From: Morella rubra
Taxonomy: Eukaryota; Streptophyta; Magnoliopsida; Fagales; Myricaceae
Direction of reading: 5' to 3'
DNA length: 64,000 nt
Assembly: GCA_003952965.2 (NCBI GenBank)
Contig: CM025852.1
Coordinates: 23,825,684-23,889,683, forward strand
The notes beneath the pieces were generated by a model. The model saw only the letters and a list, made by a program, of their open reading frames with translations, made no database searches and was not told where the DNA came from. Both the position numbers and the translations under genes were made by a program. Shown one piece after another: positions 11,695-23,800 of this stretch (its first letter is position 1; each line of letters opens with the position of its first letter).

Positions 11695-13200
11695 AAATTT
11701 TCAGAATTGAAGATACTGTTCCTGAACCACCATCTGCACAGACTTCTGTAGTCGAGGAATCTTTGAGAGGTCCCCTTCCGGATCATGTTCCAGTTGATTC
11801 AGTGAATTCAAGTATACCAGGATAGATGCAAAGAGAAGCAGTTCTATCTAAATCAGGCGCATTTTGCACGGTCGGAATTCGCAGGTGACGTTTTACTTCT
11901 CTCCCCTGCATCTCTATTTTCCATTTTCATCGATGCAAATTCCTCTCGAGCTTTATTCTTTTAAAACTTGTACTATCAACCAAAATTAAACCTTCTCAAT
12001 ACTTTCTCTTGAGGGATTTGCAATATAATGGATTCTCTTCCGCTTTTTTATTAGACACCCATTGGAGTTGTGTTTGTTTCTACTCCTTTCCCGTTTCGTC
12101 CCATTATCTAACAATTGCTTATTTGTCCGTGTATTAGGTACATTACATGGGAAGAGTACATCAAGTAGTCCAGCGCAAGCCTAAACAAGCCTAGAGATTT
12201 TGTTCTTGGCTGCGGTGGATTTATTTTCCTAGTTATCATTTACTGTCATCAGGATCCTTAGAATAGCTTTGTTATATTGATGTTGTGGGGTTTTGTTGTT
12301 ATTGGAAATAAGCTTGCATGAGTCATTAGGATTTGCAGCACGTTGATGTATCTATTTTAAGCTACCTTCATTCCCTAAAGAATCATCAGGTACAGGGTTG
12401 AACGAGTTTCCTGGTTTGACATTTGAATACGGGAAACACCCAGCAGCTCCTGCAGTGAATTCAGTAATCATCAAAAGGAAATTGACCAAGAACAATCCAC
12501 CACTTTCGCTTTCCCCAAGCAATGGATCTACATGCAAAGTATTCTAGGAAGCGTAAGGTGTGGGATTCAATTTTCCTTTGATAGAAAAAGAAACACCGGA
12601 TTCAAGCAGGATTTCTTTGTCGCAGAATAACGAGGACTAAATTGTTACTTGGAAAATCTCCCTTAGAACTACGACCTTGAACGCCATTAAAGGCAGACAC
12701 CGTTGGGTCCATCTGACCTCAATTTTCAACTGCATGCCCATCGGCCATCTCTTTCCCACAAGCTTTTCTTCTACAACTATGGAATGAACCGACCACCTAA
12801 AACCCCACAGAGAATCCCACGAAATCCCGCATGTTTCATCCATTGCTACACGTAACCAATTTCATGGGATTAAAGGTTAGAACACAAATTAATTTTCTTT
12901 AGTTAAACAATTAATTAGAAATTTCCTCTTTACAACCAAAGTCCTTCCCTCTTCTTCGAGGAAATTCAAGAAATATTAGTGCTAAAAAAAAAAAAGCTAA
13001 ACTAACAGGTGATCGCCCACCCCCCACAAAGGTGGGTCCAATAATACAAAACATGAAGACCCACCGAATCACATTCTACCAACCATATCCTAGACGTGGG
13101 CTTTTGGAACATGGAACCCGTACGCTCTTACAACTGAAACTTTTTTTTTTTTTTTTTGGATCTTCTGTTACAGGGCCCCTATGACCAAAATGCCCTTGTA
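11695..13200. other. NLR 3' region and intergenic DNA
   Basis: About 1.5 kb between the NLR stop and the convergent HD-Zip gene. The first 130 bases keep an open frame, shifted relative to the NLR, that ends in TAG at 11823-11825. A candidate donor, CGCAG followed by GTGACG, lies near 11885, consistent with a spliced 3' UTR. The rest is AT-rich with poly(A) and poly(T) runs (12985, 13141) and no recognisable gene. Confidence 0.55.
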
Positions 13201-14951
13201 CTATCGTGTGTGGAGTGCATTGAACGGCCGGAGTGAAATAGGAGCAGGTGCGGGGGCCCACGTGTTGATGGGCATCGGGCGAGGGTGAGTCTGGCCCATC
13301 TGGTGGGGGCGGGCGTCGACGGTGGAAGATGAGGAGACCGGAACCGCGACACGCTCACACGAAGGGCACATGGTGAGAGTGGTGGGTGGGGTCATCTGCA
13401 TGTAGAACTGCGGGGAAAGTTTCAGTGCTCTCAGCTCCTGAACTTCCTTCTGCAACCGTCTGTTCTCTTCCGTCAAGTTCTCACAGCACCGCTTCAGGAA
13501 CTCGCAGTCAACCTCGGTTTGCTTCAACTTGGTCCTGTAAATATGGTTCATCGCACCCGTAAGAAAAGGGGCTCCAGCTGGCTACCAGAGTTATTCTGGT
13601 TTATAAAAGATAGTCTTTAAAGTGGAATTAAATTCTCACCTGGCCCTTCTGTTCTGGAACCAGACTTCCACTTGCCTGGGTCGGAGTCCTAGCTGCTTAG
13701 CCAGCGCTAACTTTTGCTTCTGCAAGAACAATAAAACCACCATGATGTCAGTAAAAAACTACCGAGTATTCGTCCACATAAAGAGACGCTAGGAAAAGTT
13801 TTGTTTGTTTTCTGAAAAATACTAGAAAGTATCAACAAGGTTTTGTTTCTTTCCGTCTTTCGACCCTCAACTCGGTCCCAACAGAGTCAACCCAAAACTC
13901 CCATGGGAAACCAGAACAAGAAAGCCCTCAAGTCCCAAGAGATTTCTTTTTTATTTTTATAGGTGACTTTTTACTTAATTCCTTGACTGTTGTTCCATTT
14001 CTCAGCAACCAAATAGAAAAATCAGCCATATTAACCAAGTTTCTCAGGATACTACTTACTGGATTGAGAGTGTTGTGTTCTTTGAAGCTCTCTTCAAGAA
14101 TAGCGGACTGATCCTTCGAGAGCCTGAGCTTTTTTCTTGACGTGTCACCGTCTTCTTCATCACTGATACCCCGAGAGCAATCTCTCTCTAACTCATGCTC
14201 TTCCCCGTTAGCTTCTCTCTCGCTTCGCTTCCCGCTTAAGCTAGATATCGTGCTGTTAGGGGATGACACGCCTGCTTCTTCCTCGCAATCACCCGTGGAA
14301 GGAAGTAGGTTCACGTCAATGCCTCGGAGGAAAGATCGGGTCTCTGCTCGGCAAGTTTCAGAGATTTGATCTGCATGCAGACTTTTTAGGTGAGAAGTAG
14401 GGAAAAAGATGGAATTTTGCTGGGTGGATTGGAAGAATAAGATCATGACATGTGAAAAAGTAGCTGATTTGATCAGCTTTGAGGGTAAACAAGAGAAAAA
14501 TTGAAGGAAAATAATCGGCAAACGTCTAGATGTCCAAACAATCAAGCATGAAAAGAAAATAAAAAAAGTGGTATCATTTTTATCTAAGTTTCTTGAAAAG
14601 AATGCAAAAATAAAGAGAACAACAATGTCTTCTTCGGATATCGTTTGTTTATCGGGAAAGAACCGAGGGAAAAGAGGCCAAAATGGCTGAAAAAGGGTTT
14701 AAGCGAAAACAGATCTGGGAAGGCAGACCGCAGATTTAAAGCCCATACCAAAACCTGTACAGAAGTCGATGACACGCACCTGATGAAGGGAAGGCATCGC
14801 TCCAACAGAGTTTCGGAAGATTGAGCCCGGAAGGAGGAGAAGAAGCAGAACATGGGACCAAAGAAGGCCTGAGATTCAACTGGAGGGATTGGGTGTTCTG
14901 AGGGAAGCTCAAACTGAGACTCAAACCCAAATCTTCCTTCTCAACCATCAT
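13201..14951 (-). CDS. HD-Zip class II transcription factor, HAT4/ATHB2-like
   Basis: Four exons on the minus strand join in phase: 14951-14780, 14370-14060, 13719-13640 and 13534-13201. The product is 298 residues. Seen: an N-terminal EAR-type repression motif LGLSLSLSF (8-16); a conserved HD-Zip II N-terminal block around RGIDVN (73-78); a homeodomain of about 136-192 with WFQNRRAR (181-188); a leucine zipper with Leu 201, 208, 215 and 222; and the class II signature CPSCE (244-248). The order, length and C-terminal NTWAPA block fit the HAT1/HAT2/HAT4(ATHB2) subgroup better than HAT22 or HAT14, but I cannot separate orthologs. Family knowledge: nuclear repressors that bind CAATNATTG and are induced by low red/far-red light. 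A (GA)n tract lies in the presumed 5' UTR. Confidence 0.95.
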
Positions 14952-15062
14952 GCTAGCTTCTTCAGTAAAACCCAAAACAAAGACGCTTTCTTCGAAGAAC
15001 TTCTGTTCCCCCACTAGAGTAAACTCGAGGACTAGGGTTGACGCTTCGGCTGTGGTTCCACG

Positions 15063-15082
15063 GAGAGAGAGAGAGAGAGAGA
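15063..15082. repeat. (GA)n tract in the HD-Zip II leader
   Basis: Ten GA dinucleotides about 110 bases upstream of the HD-Zip start codon; they read as (CT)n on the coding strand. Such CT-rich leaders are common near plant transcription starts, and GAGA-type sequences can be bound by BBR/BPC proteins. A role here is inference. Confidence 0.75.
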
Positions 15083-15204
15083 CTTTGGAAGCTGCAGATA
15101 GGTTTGGTTTTGAGGGGATTTGAGGTGGTGGGGTGGGGGTTATATAGGAGGAAGAGAAATGGTAGGAGCGGTGTGTAAGTTCAATCATGACATGGTGTCA
15201 GGAA

Positions 15205-18200
15205 GCCCCAATTATCTCTCTTTTTTTTTTATTAAGCCCCAATTATCTCAATCATGCTTTTGCGCCCCCCCCCCCCCCCCAAAAAAAAAATTACCTATTT
15301 CTTCTGGTTTTCTCTCTCCTCTTTTACCGCTGCGACATGGTTCTTTCAACTTTAACCATGGTAAGGAGAGGACACCTTTTTCTTCGAATGGCATATTTTT
15401 TTTATTACAGTGTAATAAATTGACACAAGTCGTTCTCTGTCAACATTGATGACAATTAAGCCCGTGAGAAAGAAACAAGGGATTTTTCTGTAGTCGCTAT
15501 AACTCCATCCCAACTAATTAATGGAGACCTTGTTGGACTTGGGTTCCACATATTTGATGCACATAAATGAAGCTTTATTCTTCTCTGCATACTTTAGTCG
15601 ATCACAAAGCCTCCTCTGTACTGTCAGATATGGTTATTAGATTGGGAGATTTTGTATTCAATAGGTTCTGAGGAAAATCTTCAGTGTTAGGTAGGTAGAT
15701 AGTGCATGCGCTTAGATCCTCTCCTAGCTCTAAAGCTCATCACATATATAGTGATTAATTCAAAACATTTAAAAAAATATATGTACATTTCCTGCAGGTT
15801 ATAGAGAATTTTTTAACCCTTTCCTCATACATTGAAAATTGCTGTATATTATTATTGTCTTTTGTCTCCTAAAATTCCTTGTCTTTCCATGTTATCTGAT
15901 GCAGAAGCAGCAGCTGTGTCTCTTAAAAAATCCCGCCTCTTTACATCTGTTCACCTACGGAGTGTTCGGGAGTAAAAATTTTAAAAATTTTGAGATTTAT
16001 AAAAAAGTAAAGATATTTTATAAAATTTAATAAAAACAATTAAAAAAAATAAATTTAAATGAATATTATAATAAAAAAATAAATTAAAATAAATTATTTT
16101 TTAATTTTTTAATATAGATAGAAATTTTAGGGTGAGAAACACCACCCTGAATTCTTCAGAAAACATATTCAACTTTCAAGACAAACCCCTCTTTTCATGC
16201 ACAAGAAAGTCTAAAAAAGCAGGCATGGAAAATTAGCCATCTTTAATGAGCCACCGGCCCGCTCCAGAATGAATGCAACTAGTTTTGCAGATTGGCTACT
16301 CGGTAGGTATATTTATTCGATTTTGTCCCTTTCCACAGTAAAGAAAAATCCTATCAAATCCTCAAGCATTCAAAGCATAGACCCACCCAACACCACCTGA
16401 AAACTGTCCTTCATTCAATAATCAAAGGCTCAGATTAATTATACGAATGGAGGGGCCTCGTTATCTTTTGCCCCCCGTTTTGAGCCGAGAGACAGTGTGA
16501 AGAAGAAAGGTCAACAAACCATCAAATCAATCAGTGGATGGTCATGATTGGAACCAGATAGAAAACCTTTTATCCAGTTGGGGCCCACCGTCTCTTCCTC
16601 CTTCATCCCCCCTTATCTTTCTTATCCCCCACCGGAAAAATCTTTTCCCATATGCGATTACCACGAGGGGGCTAGCTAGACATAGACGTCGCTTTCTCAA
16701 CCTTTTTCCGTTGAAGAGCCACTGTTTTTTTCCAAGTTCTCTGCTCCAACACCCGCCCCATGGCTCCGGGTATGCTGCACGCTCCGGGCGTGTATCGGGT
16801 GAGCTACGAGCGTTGCACTGCACAGCGAAGCGTATCCTCCACGACTATGGAGAGAGCGTTTGACCTGGACTGGTCACGAAGAATAATAATCTGATCTCCC
16901 TTCCCCGATGGCTGGGAGCCAACAAGGTTTTCGCCTTTCGGACCGGACGGCTAAGCTCTCAATATTTCTATTATTTTATGGATTATTTTATTTATTTTGG
17001 AAATTGAGAAGGAATTAGTGGCACGGCATTTTACATTTGATTTAAGAAAATTGAAAACATTATTTTAAAGGGTTGGATTGGGACAAAGGCCCACTTAACT
17101 CGGTCATTAACAATGACAGCGTCAAAAGACCAAAAGAATTGGAAATGGGATATTACAAAAAGAAAGTTTAGTGCTTACCACAAAATTCTTCTTCTTTTTT
17201 TCTTTTTTTCTTGGTCACAAAATTATTCTAAAATGAACCCAATACGTGTGAGGAACATCTAAATTATTAAGTGGTCTTCAACACGTACAAGTTGATAGAA
17301 TTGCAGCTAGTGATACTATCAACAAGTTAATAAGTAACATTTATTAGCTAAGTCAAGCTATATTCCCGATTGACTACTCCAGCTAGCTCAGAATAATTTA
17401 ATATCAGAAAATCCAGATAGATAAAATGGACCCACACGATGCATTACAAACATTATTATTTGACATGTCTTCATGTCTTTTAGTCAACGAAACTAGTAAT
17501 AGATAATTCTAATTATCCAGCTCATAATCATTTGACAACCCATATATGTCAAGATTGTTAAGATGGACTAAATGATAGTATTGACAATCTTAAATCAAAT
17601 TTAATAATGTTAGCAAAATAATATATAAAATAGAGAACCTTAAACGTTTATAACTAGTTAAATAAATTTGTCAAATAATAAATAAATAAAACTCTAAAGT
17701 CAACAAATATAGATTATGTCAATTAGAGAAAATTAAAATTTTCTCTTAAACCGGTATGTAAATTTGATACGATATCTCGAGTTTCTATTTGGTACAGATT
17801 TATCTAACTAATGATGAGGATAAACATTCAAGCAAAAAGGTCAAAACATTTTAAAAGATTAAACCAGCTTCCATAACACTCGAATCCAGCTTATAGATAG
17901 TAATTACAGTCCACTTTCTACTGGATTTAATATCCTATTCCCCAACTTGAATCATGTAATAATGAACAATTGCAATTTTATAATTTTATGTAAAAGTCAA
18001 TTGAAACGATAATAAATCTCAATAAATATTTTAAATCTCAGTAATAAGGTCAATCAATTTAAAAAGAAAAAAGTAAGAAGACATTAAGGTCAAGTGAATG
18101 TAGATCATGCTAGTAATTTTTAAAAAATAATATTTCCAGATTTCATATTAATAAATGATATGTTGAGTATATACCTAATAAAAGGTCATCGAAATTATTA

Positions 18201-18780
18201 TTATGTGCCACAAAGATTAAATAGAAACTGGAAAGATGAGGTCAAAACTTTTAAAATGTTAAACAATCTTACAGGTGACCATGTACAAAACCTTATGGCT
18301 TATCTAAAACAACACAAAATCAATTATAAATCCCTTTCAACCTAAATTCCGTATTTTAAATCAGATGCATTTAACCTTTAGGCTTAAAAATAATAATATA
18401 CAAAAATTAAGAGCTCAAATATAAAACATAAAAGTCAATTGTTTCTTTTAAAAGTATAATCATGCACAAACTCCAATGATTAAAAAATATTTACAGTTTT
18501 ATACGCACGTTATTGAAGTTTAATATAATTTTTTCTAGTTTAAACCATGTCGAGCAATAAAAGTGTACAAGATTTGTGGAAGGGTGACAGTAACTCGTCC
18601 AATACAAAGGGGGCCTGGATATAATTCCTCTTTAATCAATAGCAAAGTCGATCTATTATAAATTTAAAACATAAAAAAAAAACAAAACAAAACTATTTAA
18701 ATTATGGAGGGAATTAAAATTAATTTCCTTAAATTATTAAGCGCTACAGGTATTTCCTAGCTGACTTGCAGCCGAGTCAA
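15205..18780. other. Gene-poor AT-rich stretch
   Basis: No coding sequence can be supported. A poly(C) run followed by poly(A) is at about 15265-15290. 15960-16140 holds a dispersed repeat, listed separately. 16440-16960 is a GC-richer island with open frames on both strands (16534-16863 plus, 16823-16542 minus) that match no family and look like chance frames. 17000-18750 is strongly AT-rich without recognisable structure. Confidence 0.5.
15961..16137. repeat. Dispersed AT-rich repeat, copy A (MITE-like)
   Basis: It starts TGTTCGGGAGT followed by A/T-rich sequence with AAAGTAAAGATATTTTAT and TTTAAATGAATATTATAATAAA. The same order of strings occurs at about 32094-32228. The far end (GGTGAGAAACACCACCCTG) is loosely the inverse of the start, suggesting a small terminal-inverted-repeat element. 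The superfamily is undetermined. Confidence 0.55.
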
Positions 18781-21700
18781 CTTGAGCCGAGCAAGCGAAC
18801 TTCGATATTTTCCAAAGGGCAGGGGATAAAAGTAGAAGCAGGCGAACAATAAAGGTTATTTTGGGGAGAGAGAAAGAGGGGGGACAAGAGAGAGTGGAGT
18901 TCACGTGGGGATAGGGGTGCGGAATTGAAGGAAGCGTGGAAGAAAAACCTGCCCCTCACCTCACGTGGACCAACATGGAGACACGTGGGCTCACACGACT
19001 TTGACCCTATGGTTACACGTGGGGCCCACGCCCCCTCCTCAACACAGTCATGCGTGTCGTCTTGTCGCTCCATGCCCCGACACCCTCGTCATCACAATCA
19101 TTTGAACTCCCATAGCCATAATCAAACTTCTCGTGATCCCCGTCCACGCCCTCTCGTTGCGCGTGCTAGAGAGATTCCCTGAACCCCTGCCAATCAGAAA
19201 GGATGCGTGGCCTATAATGAGCTCATGACTCATCAAAGGTTGGGTGTTGAAGTTGCGTAACCCATCATCTCGACTTTTTCCCCATCTCTATCACCAGGTT
19301 CTCGTGAGAAACGGTCCCAACTCCGGATCTTTTTCGCGTTCGTTTTATTCAGAAAGCGCCATTTTCTTGAAATGACTAGACAATCCCTAAAAGATGAGAT
19401 AATGATTAACCTTTTAAAATTAAAAGGTTGCCTGTTTTTGTTTTTGTTTTTTTTAATCATTGCTTAAGCAGACAATTACCATTGATTTTCCTTTTAAAAT
19501 TTTATTCGAATGATTACTCGGTTTGTCATATTATCCTATAATCCTTTTATCATTGCCTTTTTTTTTCTGACGTTGCTTTTGTCATTTGGCATCTCTAGAT
19601 AAATGGCAATCTACAAATTTTTTTTTTCTTTTAAGTTCGTGTCACTGTCATTTTTCATCTCGAGATAAAATTGCATTATAAGGAGAGTCTATTAAACATT
19701 TTGACACTTTTGTTATTCTACTTGTAACTAATAGCTAATGGAAAGATGTATCTAAATAATTTGTGGGTAGAATCTTCAAATAGGTGATAAATTATAACAA
19801 GTATTTAGATATAAGTTCAAATCACGTTGCTGTTTGGTAACTCTTTAAATTAATCACACACGGGGATATGAGATTGCAAACGTGTGCATCTATCTAAAGG
19901 GATTTGTCTGATGGGATTAGAGATATAACAAGTGTTTTTTTTTTTTTTTTTTCGAGAGAGAGGGTGTGAGTGAGCTATACAAAGTTGTATGATCCGCAAA
20001 TGGGAAGAAGCTTTAGTGTTTTTTCAAATGCAAATTTTTGAGGTGGAAGATAAGTTGCTATCTAGTGAAACAAATGCGTCACTACTTAAATGCTCTATAG
20101 AAGTGCTTTTCAAAAGGCTTGAATTATGTGTTTGGGATAAGGATGAGGCCTCAAGTGTAGTGCTTCTCCATACATAAGTGATGCTGAACTTTTTATCTTC
20201 TCTTTTTTATCTTTTTTCTTTTCCCCGGAAGAATAACTTTTTTCTCCTCCTTTTTAAGGTAAAAAAACGTGTTAGCATTGCGATTTGATAAATTTTTGCT
20301 TTCCTGGACAATAGATGATTGATCATTAGTGTATCTTTGTTTTGTTAATTGAGACAGTGATTTTTTCCCCTTTACATGACATTCATGATCATACTTTTAG
20401 TTTAAAGATAACATCATAATTGCTTAATCTATATCAATTTTTATTTTTCTTTTTAAAATAATAGGAGAAATCTGTATATCTATTCATATTTATTAAATTC
20501 GAATAAACTTGATTTAACATAGGCACAAATTAGATTCAACGTTATTATTATACTCTCGAAGTTCATCGAGATTTTTCCACTGATATTTTCTGCTACGTAC
20601 GCTCTACCCGCCCATTTGATTCGATTTTCTTAGCTAAATCACCAGTCCTCCTTTAAGCCCACCACTATATTCTTAATGAAGAATATATTAATGGACTTCG
20701 CAAGCATCCAATCGGAACCTTAATTATTCAATCGAAATTCCAAATAAACCAGCCTCCCTATCCTTCCCTGAGTTGGGGTACTGTTTTAAGGATCTTATCT
20801 AATGATGTGCTGGCTTAGCTAAACGAGGAAGTCAACTTAGACCAAAGCTATCCAGCTTACGGAAACCCAAAAAAAAAGAAAGCTACTCGACGCGTTGACA
20901 GATCACATAGGCACACGCGCTCCTCCAATAGGTGATAGAATGGCAGAATTATAAGAGGGTTTGAAAGACGCGCAACACACAGGGTGGTGATTCGTTACGA
21001 TAGTGGTATTTTAATGGAGGTTAGGATATTTAGAGGAGAGTGGGGGACCGACAAGATGTCGGATGATGATTAAAGTGTCCCCACGAGTGCGTGATAGCTG
21101 TCCCACGTGTTCCCCCGCCTTTCCTCGCATACGCAAACCCCAATAATGGATCTCTCTCGATTTAGACGGGGAGGGGCCCTTTGCTTCGCTATTGGACAAG
21201 CCCCATCAATTACGCCCACGCCCTCCCAACCCCTCCTTTACTTGGCTCATTCCCCATGTGATTCTCACGTGAACTCTGCCCCTTTCCTCTGGGCGGCAAT
21301 CAAATTTCCTGACTCACATTTACCATGTTACCCTTCATTTGCTTAAGCTAGATATTGGGATTGGTTTTCTTTATATGGCTTGAAAACCATGCCAACTGGA
21401 CTTTACATAACCCGACAAACCCATTATGGCCCAGCTATCCAATCACCTGGCCGTACAAGGTTCTTAGCCATGTGATGTGCACGTGAAGCTGACCCAGTTA
21501 CTGTTGTTCCATCTGCGAGCGATCTCTCGATGACCATGTTGCCCCTCCTTGTACGCATCTTCTTGTTCAATCATTGGTGCTACCAGACAAGTAGTTGTTG
21601 TTTTCGGCTCTCTTATAATGTTGTGGGTGGCATTTTCAGAACCCCCACTGATTAGACTTGTCAAGTTGGTTTAGTCGTCCATCTCTTCATGGCTAACATG

Positions 21701-23800
21701 ATACCCATTTTGATCGATCCTTTGCGTCCCCATCAGACGTAACGACGTTGGTCCAGTAATAAAAGCTCACGAGCTCACTGGGTTTAGCACTTAATTCGAC
21801 ATGATCAATAAATATCTTCAATTCTCTAAGATGGAAAATTTTCAGGCACCCCTTCGCCACTTAGAGGAATTTTCATAACAGCTATCCAGCTGTATATAGA
21901 TTTTTCCATAGACAGTCTTCGTTCTTTTATAACCCTATTTAAAAGAACCATCGTTGGGCTCTCATCTTGCTACAAGGAAAAAGAAATTGAAGAAGACCGT
22001 GTGATTGGGTACTAGGGTACTGGTTGACTGAATGAACAAAAATTCTAGAGCAGAACTCAGTAAGTGAGAGGTGAGGAAGGAAAAAAAACAATTAAGAGCG
22101 CCAGACGCAAAAAAAAGTACTCTAAAGTCTAAACTCACCAACAATAGCTAGATCTAATATATTTTAAGTTATAGTTCCTTGCATGAAAGGTATTGAGGGA
22201 CCTAAGAAATTAATCCATGTTAAGCTGAGCACTCTTTGTGACTTTCGCCACTTTCCCCCCTAGAAAACGTGCAAGATAAGCAAAAGTACTGCGAGCAAAA
22301 AAGGTTGTCGAGTTAAGTTTTCATGGCAGTCTTTGATAGAGAATATATATATCCTGTGGGAAGCACTGAGTTGGAAAGTTGAACTCTCTCTACTAGAGGA
22401 ACGTGGAGAACAGTTCCCATGCATGTTAAGCTCTAGCACCTTCTGAGACTTTCGCCACTCCTAAAGACCTCGTCAAAAGTACATGCGTACTAGAAAGATT
22501 TCCATGCAGTAATAGAGATCTATATATATGCACAGACTGACTCTCTACTACTGTTTACTCTTACAGAATACAATTTCCTTACTGAATGCACGTACTACTC
22601 TTTTTTAAAAAAAAAAATTTATTTAATATCCCCTACAAGCTGTGTTATCATTGATTGTTTTGGGCGAGACTTATAAGTAGTGCCGGAGCTAGGTTTTATT
22701 TTAGTGGGAAAGACTTCTAAGCTGTTCAGTGGTTACTGGCTAGGGTTTTACTTAATTTAGAGAGCTTTTATATTTTACAGCCTACCACTTAGAGCTAAAA
22801 AAAATTTCTCCCAACAAACTAAATAAAGATTATTTATTTTTTAGCAATTTTTATATTGGTAACTCAAATATAAGTGGCGGGGCAGACTAGAGTCTCGACA
22901 ATTACACCAATACTTTGGGATCTTGTCTTTTCCTTTGCCTCATAAATTGGGGGGGTGAAATGCCTGACTCGCAAATCATTATAAAAAATTCGATTAAAGA
23001 AAGGGGGGAATAGAAAGGGTAATTCCGTATTTTAAAGAAAATCGGGATTCTGATAGCAAATTATTCTTTTGCCTCGGGCTTCCCTTCCAACTTGCCCCTC
23101 TATTATTACCACTCATGTGGATCTTACGTGGCTCACCATTTCCCATAGAGCCGACGGACAGCAAAGCACACGTGTACGTTGCCTGCCCACACTTGCACTT
23201 TCGGTCAAAGTTACATTGTCTTTGCTGGAGCTGGTCAAGGGTCAAACCCCCCATCCCCAACACAAATCATTGGCCTCGTTATTCTTTAATCTCCACAAAG
23301 CATCCCCAGGGCCCACCCTCGCGCACCTTCCTCCCCACCTTCGTAACCCGCACAGTCGGTAACCGCACGTACGGGCTTTTACTCCCCGCCGTTCGATCAC
23401 CAATAAACAATTGCAGCCGTCGATCAGGGGATCGCCCCCACGTGCATGTGCGGGCATTACCCAGGGAGGAGTCGTAGCCAGCTTTTCTTAGATGGTCGTC
23501 AGGAGCGCCGGTGGGTCCCACATGCCGGGCCATGTGACCGGCTTAGCTGGTCACCATGTGGTTAAACGGTTTGGTAGATCGTAGTTTAATTCTGTTTTTT
23601 TTTTTTTTTTTTTCCCGTTAATCGATGACTAACTTTGAGTTGGGCTGCACGTGCACTGCATGTACGGATAACTTTCAGCATTATACCTCTGTTCAATTCG
23701 AAAGGGGGAGCATACCCACGTGTGGACTGGAAGGGTAATTTAGGAAAATGAATTGATTGGGAAGTATGTTTGGTTGGTGAACCTTCCAATATGATCAATG
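18781..23800. promoter_or_regulatory. G-box (CACGTG) rich intergenic region
   Basis: Eleven perfect CACGTG hexamers fall in three clusters: 18902, 18962, 18982 and 19016; then 21104, 21266 and 21480; then 23169, 23439, 23648 and 23717. Chance expectation is roughly one per 4 kb. The clusters sit in GC-richer islands set in AT-rich DNA. The first four are within 120 bases and all read CACGTGG on the plus strand, which also matches ABA-response elements (ACGTGG). No gene was found within several kilobases. This is a regulatory-looking region by composition only. Confidence 0.4.
22216..22550. repeat. Diverged local direct repeat (two copies)
   Basis: 22216-22397 and 22422-22550 share an ordered series of strings: CATGTTAAGCT, GACTTTCGCCACT, CAAAAGTAC, a CATG.CAGT block, a TATATATAT run, and CTCTCTACTA at the end. 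The copies are separated by indels, so the duplication is old. No function is recognised. Confidence 0.55.

Noticed and set aside
16534..16863. 109-codon frame and its antisense partner in a GC-rich island
   Set aside because: Open on both strands because of composition; no domain or splice partners.
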